Source of the DNA: Anaerovorax odorimutans DSM 5092 | Lineage (GTDB): Bacteria; Bacillota; Clostridia; Peptostreptococcales; Anaerovoracaceae | Reading direction: 5' to 3' | Assembly (NCBI RefSeq): GCF_000426305.1 | Contig: NZ_AUFC01000015.1 | Coordinates: 21,694-85,693 of the forward strand | Length of the DNA: 64,000 bases | Part shown: positions 18,150 through 25,381 of the stretch, one piece after another | How positions within the stretch are numbered: the stretch's first letter is position 1 | Layout: every line of letters starts with the position of its first letter | The notes under the pieces: generated by a model | Told to the model about the DNA's origin: nothing | The model's database searches: none | What the model saw: the letters and a program-made list of their open reading frames with translations, nothing else | Made by a program: the position numbers and the translations under genes

Positions 18150-19111
18150 TGAAAATTAGCAAGGATTATTACAGAGGCTGTTTGTTAGGCGGAGTAGTAG
18201 GAGATGCAGAAGGTTATGGTGTTTATGAAGGTGAAAAAAAATTAATTTCAGATAATTCTCAGCTCACTTTTTTTACAGTGGATGGACTTATTTGGGCAGA
18301 TCATAAAGCAAATAAAAGAGGGGTGTATGCTTATATCCCTTGCCTGTTTTATTCTTATCAAAAGTGGCTATACACGCAGACAGGAAGTTTTGCTGACAAA
18401 AATTATGATTTTTTATTTCCAAGTGAAATCCTTGAGTGTGAGGAATTGTTCGCAAGAAGAGGAGTAGGAAATACAAGTCTAGAATCCCTTGCGGGCAGTA
18501 TAAATGGAAAATATGGAACTATTAAAAATAGAATAAATAACAGTAAAAGCTGTGGAGCAGTCATGAGAGCAGCACCTATTGGCATGTATTTTTGTAAAGA
18601 TTCAAAGGAAGCTTACAACATGGGTTGTCAAGGCGGTGCCATTACACACGGTAATCCAAAAGGATTTCTACCAGCAGGCTTTTTAGCTTATATAATTTCA
18701 GATATATTAAAAGGTGAGGATATTGAATCATCAGCTATGGGGGCTTTAGCTGAATTAAAAAAGGACGATGAAAAAGGTGAGATATATGCTATCTTAAAGA
18801 AAGCAATCTTATTAGCAAAAAGTGATACAGATTGTCAAACGGCAATGGAGCAACTTGGGACAGGCTGGATTGGAAGTGAAGCCATGGCTTTAGCATTATA
18901 TTGTTCTTTAAAATTTGAAAATGATTTTGAAATGGCAATAAACGTAGCATCACATTATTCAGGAAACAAGGATACTATATCATCAATTTGTGGGAATCTT
19001 TTGGGAGCACATCTTGGAAGTTTGGAAATTCCATATAAATGGGTACATGAAACAGAACTTACATATTTTGCGGTAACAGGAGCCGATAAATTACTAAATA
19101 CAGTAAAATAA
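18149..19111 (+). CDS. ADP-ribosylglycohydrolase-family protein with altered metal motif
   Basis: A 320-residue all-helical protein of the DraG/ARH family, which removes ADP-ribose from proteins or small molecules with two metal ions. The opening GCLLGGVVGDAEGYG, the SDNSQLT segment and ITHGNPKGFLPAGFLAY fit well. The C-terminal metal motif, usually GGDTDT, reads SGNKDTISSICG here, so one expected Asp is replaced and only the second is kept. Activity may therefore be changed. It is translationally coupled to the metallopeptidase and precedes ahcY by 43 bases. Confidence 0.82.
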   Translation: MKISKDYYRGCLLGGVVGDAEGYGVYEGEKKLISDNSQLTFFTVDGLIWADHKANKRGVYAYIPCLFYSYQKWLYTQTGSFADKNYDFLFPSEILECEELFARRGVGNTSLESLAGSINGKYGTIKNRINNSKSCGAVMRAAPIGMYFCKDSKEAYNMGCQGGAITHGNPKGFLPAGFLAYIISDILKGEDIESSAMGALAELKKDDEKGEIYAILKKAILLAKSDTDCQTAMEQLGTGWIGSEAMALALYCSLKFENDFEMAINVASHYSGNKDTISSICGNLLGAHLGSLEIPYKWVHETELTYFAVTGADKLLNTVK

Positions 19112-19153
19112 ACAAAAACTATTTTATTATTTCACAGAAAAGGAGAAAAAATT

Positions 19154-20404
19154 ATGATACAAAATGAAATCAGAGATATTAATTTAGCACCTTCTGGGAG
19201 ACAAAAGATTGAGTGGGTTAGAAATAATATGCCTATTTTAAGAGGTTTAGAAGATGAATTTTTAAAGACAAAGCCTTTTGAGGGAATAAAAATCTCTTTA
19301 TCTGTACATCTTGAGGCGAAGACGGCTTATTTATGTGAAGTTCTTGCATCCGGTGGAGCTGATATGTCAGTTACAGGAAGCAATGTTCTTTCCACACAAG
19401 ATGATGTTGCGGCAGCTTTAGCAAAAGAAGGCATGAAGGTATATGCTTATCATGGCGCAACTCAGGAAGAATATGACAGACACATTGAAATGACACTTGA
19501 GCATAAACCAAATATAATAATAGACGATGGCGGAGATCTAGTAGGGCTGATTCATAATAAAAGACCTGACTTAGGAGAAGAAGTTTGGGGTGGCTGTGAG
19601 GAAACCACAACAGGAGTAATCAGATTAAAAGCCATGGAAAATGAAGGGATTTTAAAATTCCCAATGGTAGCTGTAAATGATGCGCAGTGCAAGCATATGT
19701 TTGATAATAGGTATGGAACAGGTCAATCTGTTTGGGACAGTATAATGAGAAATACAAATTTAATTGTTGCAGGAAAAACTGTAGTTGTTGCAGGATATGG
19801 CTGGTGCAGTAGAGGTATTGCAATGAGAGCGGCTGCTTTAGGTGCAAGTGTTATTGTAACTGAAATCAATCCTGTTAGGGCTATTGAAGCAAGGATGGAT
19901 GGCTATGCTGTTATGACAATGAAAGAAGCAGCACCTCATGGAGATATATTCGTAGCTGCCACAGGTTGTAATAAAGTTATTACTATGGAGCATATGCTTA
20001 CTATGAAGGAAAGAGCTATATTAACAAATGCAGGACACTTCAATGTTGAAATTGATATGGAATCAGTAGAAAAAGAAGCAATCGAGAAGAAAGAAACACG
20101 TAAAAATATAATGGGCTATAAATTGTCAAACGGTAAGTGGATAAATATTATAGCTGAAGGGAAGCTTGTTAACATTGCAGCAGCAGATGGTCATCCGGCA
20201 GAAATTATGGATATGAGTTTTGCGGTACAATGCTTATCAGCTTTATATATTAAGAATAATAAAGATAAATTAGAAAACAAAGTTATAGATGTTTCGGAAG
20301 AAATTGATGAAATTGTAGCAACAAGAAAATTAGCTGCATGGGGAATAGACATAGATAAACTTACAGAAGAGCAAGTAAAATATTTAAACAGTTGGAATTT
20401 ATAA
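19154..20404 (+). CDS. ahcY: Adenosylhomocysteinase
   Basis: Hydrolyses S-adenosylhomocysteine to adenosine and homocysteine, renewing the methyl cycle with bound NAD. The 416-residue length fits the shorter bacterial and archaeal type lacking the insertion of the eukaryotic enzyme. Visible motifs are LEAKTAYLCEVL near 56, DDGGDLV near 127, the NAD-binding AGYGWCSRGIAMRA near 215 and the C-terminal AADGHPAEIMDMSF near 345. A good AAGGAG precedes the ATG, and a strong terminator follows, closing the run that began with cdaA. Confidence 0.96.
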   Translation: MIQNEIRDINLAPSGRQKIEWVRNNMPILRGLEDEFLKTKPFEGIKISLSVHLEAKTAYLCEVLASGGADMSVTGSNVLSTQDDVAAALAKEGMKVYAYHGATQEEYDRHIEMTLEHKPNIIIDDGGDLVGLIHNKRPDLGEEVWGGCEETTTGVIRLKAMENEGILKFPMVAVNDAQCKHMFDNRYGTGQSVWDSIMRNTNLIVAGKTVVVAGYGWCSRGIAMRAAALGASVIVTEINPVRAIEARMDGYAVMTMKEAAPHGDIFVAATGCNKVITMEHMLTMKERAILTNAGHFNVEIDMESVEKEAIEKKETRKNIMGYKLSNGKWINIIAEGKLVNIAAADGHPAEIMDMSFAVQCLSALYIKNNKDKLENKVIDVSEEIDEIVATRKLAAWGIDIDKLTEEQVKYLNSWNL

Positions 20405-20426
20405 AAGAATAAAAAAATATTATAAA

Positions 20427-20463
20427 AAAAGTCCCCGCTGGCAAATGCCAGAGGGGCTTTTTA
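20427..20463. terminator. Rho-independent terminator, usable from both sides
   Basis: The stem pairs AGTCCCC-CTGGCA with TGCCAG-GGGGCT, followed by T's on the plus strand and preceded by A's. It can serve ahcY and the convergent small gene at 20487-20606. Confidence 0.85.
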
Positions 20464-20486
20464 GGTTTTTACATTGTGTAGTAGTT

Positions 20487-20606
20487 TTAGCAACATGAAT
20501 AGCTGTTGCAGTTACAGAAAATGATAACCAGTAGTAGAAAGAAGAATAATAAGCTGGTATCAATTCCTCCACAACCTCCGGAAAGGAGTCCACATCTGTC
20601 TGACAT
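20487..20606 (-). CDS. Cys-rich 39-residue membrane peptide, YjcZ-like
   Basis: A short minus-strand gene. It encodes a polar Gly/Cys-rich start (MSDRCGLLSGGCGG), a single hydrophobic helix (LLFFFLLLVIIF) and a Cys-rich end (CNCNSYSCC). The layout resembles the YjcZ/YfmQ-type small sporulation membrane proteins of Firmicutes, which also begin with a Gly-rich segment before one helix, though the Cys ending is unusual. A GCAGGTG binding site lies 8-9 bases before the ATG. It is convergent with ahcY and shares its terminator. Confidence 0.6.
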   Translation of the reverse strand: MSDRCGLLSGGCGGIDTSLLFFFLLLVIIFCNCNSYSCC

Positions 20607-20733
20607 TATTAATCACCTGCTTCTTAAAAATTTTGTTTGTATTATAAAGTATGAAGTTAGAGCTAAAAAGGTGCTATTAATATAAAAATAAATTTTAAAT
20701 TAAATATAAGAAAGCAAGCATAATTTTAAAATA

Positions 20734-22377
20734 TTAGTTATTTATACAGCTTTTAATTCTTTCTCTTGTACGTTCTTCTCCAAGAATCTGCTGAATTTCC
20801 CAAATGTCAGGAGACATGGATCTTCCCATAAGTGCAATACGTATTACCGTACTTACATCACCGACATGACCTTTATACATATCAGGATTTTTCTTAAAAT
20901 CTTTAGGCTTTTCCGCATATCCGTTAGATTTTGCTATTTCTCTGATTTTATTAAACCATTCATTTTGATCATCATTATGGTCGTAACTCTCTAAATATGC
21001 AGAGAGTATTGCATTATGATCTTCTAAAGTAATGTTCTCAGGATCTTTATCTTCTCTTTTAAAATAATCATCATAGAAGTAGCTGATAAATTCAAAGATT
21101 TGTTTTGCATAAATTAAATCTTTTCTAGGTTTTTTGCCTGATCTGCCTAAATCCAAAATTTTAGTTAAATAATCTTCGTTCCCTTTAAATAAGTTTTCTA
21201 ATTCTGGTTCATGTTCTGAAGCCCACTTGATTAAAAATTGGCAAAGCTCAGAGGCAGGAATTTTTACTAAAACTTCTTTACTTATATCATTTAACTTGTC
21301 AAGATCAAATAATGTACCTGAATTACTCATTTTATCAGTTGTAAAATTAAATTCATCAATTGAGCTTTCTGGATTTTCGATTCTCCATTCTTCAAAGTTA
21401 GAATTTAAAATAGTCAAAAGATATTCTCTAACTGCCGCTGGATGATATCCTTCGCTTTTATAGTAATTTAAAGATAATTCAGGATCTTTTCTTTTTGAAA
21501 GCTTGCGTTTTGTTTCGCCTTCCATTTTCATTAATACTGTACTATGACAATAAGTAGGTAATTCCCAATTCATTGCGTTAAACAATGCAACATGTATCGG
21601 CAGAGATGAAAGCCATTCTTCTCCGCGAATTACATGAGTTGTTCTCATAAGGTGATCATCAACAACATGGGCAAAGTGGTAGGTTGGTATACCTGTTTTC
21701 TTTAAAATAACAACATCTAAATTATTTTCAGGCATAGAAAGAGTACCTCTTACACCGTCCTCTATTGAAAAATAATTTTCTAAGCTTCCTTCAGAGCGAA
21801 AACGTATTACGTATTGTTCTTTAGCATTAATTCTTTTTTCCACTTCTTCTAAGGAAAGATTTCTGTGTTTTGCCCATTTACCGTAAATTCCGGGAGTTAG
21901 TTTTTGGCTTTCTTGTTCTTCACGTATCTTTGTGATTTCATCTTCTGTAAGAAAACATGGGTAAGCTTGTCCCTTTTGTATCATTAGCTTTACAAAACAT
22001 TGATAGATTTCACCACGCTTACTTTGATGATAAGGACCATAAGAGCCCTTTTCGCCAGATATAGTAGCACCTTCATCAAATTTCAAACCAAAGTAATCTA
22101 ATGAAGAAATTACAGCTTCCACAGCGCCTTCCACTTCTCTTTTGTCATCAGTATCTTCAATTCTAAGATAAAAGATGCCATCGCTTAGATGTGCAAGCCT
22201 TTCATCTACAAAAGCACCATAAAGATTACCAAGGTGTATAAACCCTGTAGGACTTGGTCCTAGTCTTGTAACTTTTGCACCATCGGGAAGGTTTCTTTCA
22301 GGGTACCTTTCTTCGTATTCCTCAGGTTGTTTATTTATATTAGGAAAAAGCATATCTGCCAATTTATTATAGTCCAT
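20734..22377 (-). CDS. gltX: Glutamate--tRNA ligase
   Basis: Charges tRNA-Glu with glutamate. The 547-residue class I synthetase has the HIGH-type motif PSPTGFIHLGNL near residue 42, RIEDTDDKREV, and the KMSKS-type motif KRKLSKRKDP near 293. It is longer than typical bacterial GltX (about 480) and carries the extended C-terminal region seen in some clostridial forms. I chose the ATG at 22377, with GGAGG 5 bases before it; the in-frame ATG at 22389 overlaps that site. It appears monocistronic. Confidence 0.95.
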   Translation of the reverse strand: MDYNKLADMLFPNINKQPEEYEERYPERNLPDGAKVTRLGPSPTGFIHLGNLYGAFVDERLAHLSDGIFYLRIEDTDDKREVEGAVEAVISSLDYFGLKFDEGATISGEKGSYGPYHQSKRGEIYQCFVKLMIQKGQAYPCFLTEDEITKIREEQESQKLTPGIYGKWAKHRNLSLEEVEKRINAKEQYVIRFRSEGSLENYFSIEDGVRGTLSMPENNLDVVILKKTGIPTYHFAHVVDDHLMRTTHVIRGEEWLSSLPIHVALFNAMNWELPTYCHSTVLMKMEGETKRKLSKRKDPELSLNYYKSEGYHPAAVREYLLTILNSNFEEWRIENPESSIDEFNFTTDKMSNSGTLFDLDKLNDISKEVLVKIPASELCQFLIKWASEHEPELENLFKGNEDYLTKILDLGRSGKKPRKDLIYAKQIFEFISYFYDDYFKREDKDPENITLEDHNAILSAYLESYDHNDDQNEWFNKIREIAKSNGYAEKPKDFKKNPDMYKGHVGDVSTVIRIALMGRSMSPDIWEIQQILGEERTRERIKSCINN

Positions 22378-22485
22378 ATTATCCTCCATTTGTTTTCATT
22401 CTTTTTATTATATAACGTCATTTGTATTGGTTCAATATATTGTTTACTAATTATAAATGAAAAATGATGATTCTTATGAAAAAAA

Positions 22486-22603
22486 TGTTATAATAGTTTC
22501 TATGATTGAGACAGCGTTGCTGTAAAGTGGAAACTATTGAAACATGCTTGGAAGCTTGTGTCATGTTATAATGGTTTCTATGATTGAAACAGCGTTGCTG
22601 TAA
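22486..22603 (+). ncRNA. Repeated structured leader upstream of the hemolysin III gene
   Basis: Two 40-base direct repeats (22486-22525 and 22564-22603, 38 of 40 identical, 78 bases apart) each hold TATAAT and an ACAGC-GTT-GCTGT hairpin. GTTTC of either copy can pair with GAAAC at 22530-22534, so two folds exclude each other. A related element precedes codB (46484-46600) with compensatory changes in both stems. It may be a riboregulator or an inserted repeat family; I cannot name a known class. Confidence 0.5.
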
Positions 22604-22636
22604 TTAATGATTTTTTAAAATTAGGGGGGATAAAAA

Positions 22637-23287
22637 ATGACTTTAAAGATTGAGACCTTTAATGATCAAAGTAAAGGGGAAGAAATTTTTAATTCTATTA
22701 GCCACGGCTTAGGGGTACTATTTGCAGTTGCAGGTACGGTTTTACTTATTATAAGGGCTTGTTACATGGGTAGCGCAATTGATATAGTAAGCTTTTCCAT
22801 ATATGGATTCAGTTTAATTGAACTTTATACCATGTCATGCGTCTATCATGCTATAACAAATATAAGAGCCAAGAAAGTAATGCAGGTAATGGATCACTGT
22901 TCTGTTTTTATTTTAATATTAGGTACTTATACGCCTATATGTCTGTCTTTGCTAGGTGGAAAAATCGGATGGATATTATTTTTGGTAAATGCTTTTTTTA
23001 CTATACTTGGAATTACTCTTAACGCTATTAGTGTAAGTAAATGGCATAAACTTTCGCTCATATGTTATTTAGCTATGGGATGGTCTATTATTGCTGCAAT
23101 TAAACCACTTCTGAGTGTGATTAATTTCCAAGGTTTTATGCTATTACTTTTAGGAGGAATTTTATATTCTATAGGAGTTCTTTTTTACAGAGCTGCAAAA
23201 CCACCATATATGCATGGGGTATGGCATTTATTTGTACTTGCAGGAAGCATATTTCATTATTTCTTTATTTACTTTTTTATTTTATAA
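22637..23287 (+). CDS. Hemolysin III family membrane protein
   Basis: A 216-residue integral membrane protein of the HlyIII/YqfA (PAQR-like) family with seven predicted helices. Family signatures are NSISHGLG near residue 20, SCVYHAI near 70, MDHCSVFILILGTYTP near 90 and the C-terminal HGVWHLFVLAGSIFHY, with conserved histidines that form a zinc site in PAQR relatives. Despite the name, a haemolytic role is unproven, and membrane-lipid or stress functions are discussed. GGGGGGA lies before the ATG. Upstream is a tandem structured leader. Confidence 0.9.
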   Translation: MTLKIETFNDQSKGEEIFNSISHGLGVLFAVAGTVLLIIRACYMGSAIDIVSFSIYGFSLIELYTMSCVYHAITNIRAKKVMQVMDHCSVFILILGTYTPICLSLLGGKIGWILFLVNAFFTILGITLNAISVSKWHKLSLICYLAMGWSIIAAIKPLLSVINFQGFMLLLLGGILYSIGVLFYRAAKPPYMHGVWHLFVLAGSIFHYFFIYFFIL

Positions 23288-23527
23288 TCTAAACTATTTT
23301 ACCTTACTCCAAAATCATTTAAAAATATATAAAATGAGTGGCAGCATAAAACTAAACATTTTAATAAGTATAAAATAACAGAATTTGCATTTGCTTTCGT
23401 GAAGAGGAATCTTTAATAAGGATAGATTATTTATTTTTATGCTGTAGCTTATTAAAGTATAAAAAATAATAACTTGTAAATAATATTTATACTAGTTTAT
23501 TTTTTATAAAACAGGAGGTTATTATTT

Positions 23528-23875
23528 ATGGGTAGAGTAACAAATAAAACAGATAATATGCAGTCATGTATAGATGTATGTGTAATATGCGCACAAGCAT
23601 GCTATGAATGTTTTGATGCTTGTTTAAATGAAGAAGATGTTAAGGTAAGGATAAATTGCATCAAGACTTTAATTGAATGTGCAAGCCTTTGTCAACTTTC
23701 AATAGAAAATATGTCGATGAGTGGGCAATTTTCAAAAGAATATTGTGCTTTATGTGCTAATGTTTGTGAAAAGTGCGCACAAGAATGTGCAATGTTTAGT
23801 GAAAATCACTGTAAAAAGTGTTCGGAAATATGTAATGGATGCGCACAAGAATGTAGAAAAATGTCAATGATGTAG
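23528..23875 (+). CDS. Cys-rich four-helix-bundle protein, DUF326/Csp-like
   Basis: A 115-residue cytoplasmic protein with about 21 cysteines and regularly spaced CxxxC motifs on predicted helices (CIDVCVICAQACYECFDAC, CALCANVCEKCAQECAMF, CSEICNGCAQEC). This matches the DUF326/copper-storage-protein family, whose four-helix bundles hold many Cu(I) ions in a thiolate-lined core. A role in binding Cu(I), or another soft metal, is inferred. AGGAGG precedes the ATG. It stands alone, with an inverted repeat (23914-23977) after it and no adjacent copper regulator. Confidence 0.85.
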   Translation: MGRVTNKTDNMQSCIDVCVICAQACYECFDACLNEEDVKVRINCIKTLIECASLCQLSIENMSMSGQFSKEYCALCANVCEKCAQECAMFSENHCKKCSEICNGCAQECRKMSMM

Positions 23876-23913
23876 CATAATTAAGATGAATTAAAAATAA
23901 ACAGTTAAAGATT

Positions 23914-23977
23914 ACAATAGCAGAGATTGATATATAAAAATGTTATATGTCTTTCTCTGTTATATTTTTGCTATTGT
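23914..23977 (+). terminator. Imperfect inverted repeat after the Csp-like gene
   Basis: ACAATAGCA (23914-23922) pairs with TGCTATTGT (23969-23977), with an inner CAGAGA/TCTCTG pairing. There is no T run, so termination is uncertain. Confidence 0.35.
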
Positions 23978-24030
23978 GAAAAACTGGTGAAAGTTAAATG
24001 AAAAATTTTTTAAAAAATTAACTTTTATTA

Positions 24031-24059
24031 TTGACAATAATTGCTAATGTATATATAAT
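24031..24059 (+). promoter_or_regulatory. Consensus sigma-A promoter
   Basis: TTGACA (24031-24036), exactly 17 bases, TATAAT (24054-24059): both hexamers match the consensus. It should be very strong and starts transcription about 500 bases before the secreted protein at 24567. Confidence 0.85.
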
Positions 24060-24071
24060 AAATTTGTCAAC

Positions 24072-24192
24072 GGGTTAGTCAAAGCTAACCCATAAAAAAT
24101 ATGCAAAGGTTAGCGAAAGCTAACTTAAAAAAATGGACAATGGTTAGCCAATGCTAACCATAAATAAAAAAATAGGTTAGGAAAACTAACCT
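24072..24192 (+). repeat. Array of four evenly spaced hairpins at the 5' end of a long leader
   Basis: Four hairpins share a GGTTAG/CTAACC stem: 24072-24091, 24106-24126 (GAAA loop, one bulge), 24140-24161 (9 bp perfect) and 24174-24192. Their centres are about 34, 34 and 33 bases apart. The first lies just after the predicted transcription start. They could stabilise the mRNA or bind a protein. Confidence 0.7.
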
Positions 24193-24287
24193 CTAAAACA
24201 GTAAAAAGTATTTATAAAGGACTAATTAAAAAATAATAGATTATATAAGGTAAAAAAGGGAGGGATGTTTTCTTATAATCCATCTTA

Positions 24288-24355
24288 TTTCATAAAACTT
24301 TGTGTGTGTCTAAAAAAGGAGCCGTTCAAGTTTGTACTCCTTTTCATAAAACTTT
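24288..24355 (+). repeat. Direct repeat and hairpin inside the long leader
   Basis: TTTCATAAAACTTT occurs at 24288-24301 and 24342-24355. Between the copies, AAAAGGAG (24314-24321) pairs with CTCCTTTT (24337-24344). The hairpin resembles a weak terminator or attenuator within the leader of the gene at 24567. Confidence 0.45.
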
Positions 24356-24566
24356 TCGCTTATTTTTTCATCATTAATTTTTGGTGTACTTAAAAACTTG
24401 GGTTAGTGGGATTACACAGGTCATACAAGAAAGCAAAAACTGCATATTATCTGGGGGGTTAGAGAAAGTAGTTTTTGAAAACTTATTACAGTATGCTTAG
24501 GAATATTGATGAAAATATAATAAATTTTAAAAAGAAAGAATTTTAAAAAGAGAGGATTGATTTAAA

Positions 24567-25277
24567 ATGAAAAAAACACTTTTTTCTAAAAAACTTACAA
24601 CTTTATTTGCAGCGGGGGCACTAGTAGTGTGCATGGGTTCTCAGGCTTTTGCAGCATCGCTTACTACAGTGGAAATTTTACAACCGGATACACCTTACCA
24701 ATCTTCAAATCCTAATAAAGTATATATGGATTATGACGATACAAGTGATTGGACTACAAGTGGTGACCATTTGGAAAAGATCGCTTGGAAGTTTTTTGAT
24801 GATGTAGAAAATCCTGATATTACCACTGCGGGAAATTGCAGCATACAACAGTATGTGAATAATGATGATTCTAACAGATTGGAATATGCTTATAACTTTG
24901 ATGCTGGTAATATTGATCAAAGCTTAGTGAATACCCAGCCTTATTATTTAGGTATTAAAGTAGATCAGTTATCAAATACTACAGATCTTATTGATATGGG
25001 TTGCAGAACTAAATTCCCAGTTGCTATGGATGTAACTGTTCACACTAACTTTACAAATGGCGAAAATGTTACCATCGCATATGCAGATGGTAGTTGTGAT
25101 GGTTATACAAAACATAAGGCAACAAGCTGGAGCCAAGTACAAGACAACAACTACGGCGATCCTGACTACCTAGATGGATTTGCAAATACTTTTACAACTA
25201 GCAATGCTACTGTTGATGCAGATGGCAATGTTACATTTACAACATACCATGGAGGAGAATACTACATCTATAAGTAA
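24567..25277 (+). CDS. Secreted single-module protein with conserved His (hemophore-like candidate)
   Basis: The 236-residue product has a clear signal peptide (cleavage after SQAFA, about residue 29) and no anchor, so it is released. The mature part is one copy of the module shared by four other proteins in this cluster. It contains IAWKFF near 71, PYYLGI near 127, the loop YADGSCDGYTKH with His near 183, and the closing strand TFTTYHGGEYYIY. A stand-alone secreted copy beside anchored multi-domain copies recalls secreted hemophores beside surface receptors, but the ligand is unknown. GAGAGGA precedes the ATG. A strong promoter and long leader suggest high expression. I do not recognise a named family. 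Confidence 0.75.
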   Translation: MKKTLFSKKLTTLFAAGALVVCMGSQAFAASLTTVEILQPDTPYQSSNPNKVYMDYDDTSDWTTSGDHLEKIAWKFFDDVENPDITTAGNCSIQQYVNNDDSNRLEYAYNFDAGNIDQSLVNTQPYYLGIKVDQLSNTTDLIDMGCRTKFPVAMDVTVHTNFTNGENVTIAYADGSCDGYTKHKATSWSQVQDNNYGDPDYLDGFANTFTTSNATVDADGNVTFTTYHGGEYYIYK

Positions 25278-25327
25278 TAACCATATAGATGTAGTATAAA
25301 AAGTACAACCCCAGATAAAATTTTAAG

Positions 25328-25356
25328 GGGCAGAACTATATGTTCTGCCCTGTTTT
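25328..25356 (+). terminator. Terminator or attenuator between the secreted protein and the giant SLH protein
   Basis: GGGCAGAAC (25328-25336) pairs with GTTCTGCCC (25342-25350), followed by TGTTTT. It lies only 26 bases before the next start, so partial read-through would give much more of the small secreted protein than of the giant one. Confidence 0.75.
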
Positions 25357-25381
25357 ATGGAATGTTGAAAGGAGTAAAATT

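Noticed and set aside
22486..22603. Direct repeats before the hemolysin III gene considered as a CRISPR remnant
   Set aside because: There are only two copies, the related locus before codB keeps structure rather than sequence, and no cas genes are present.
24072..24192. Hairpin array considered as a CRISPR array
   Set aside because: The repeated part is only about 7-9 bp of palindrome with no unique 30-base spacers, unit spacing is about 34 bases in total, and no cas genes are present.
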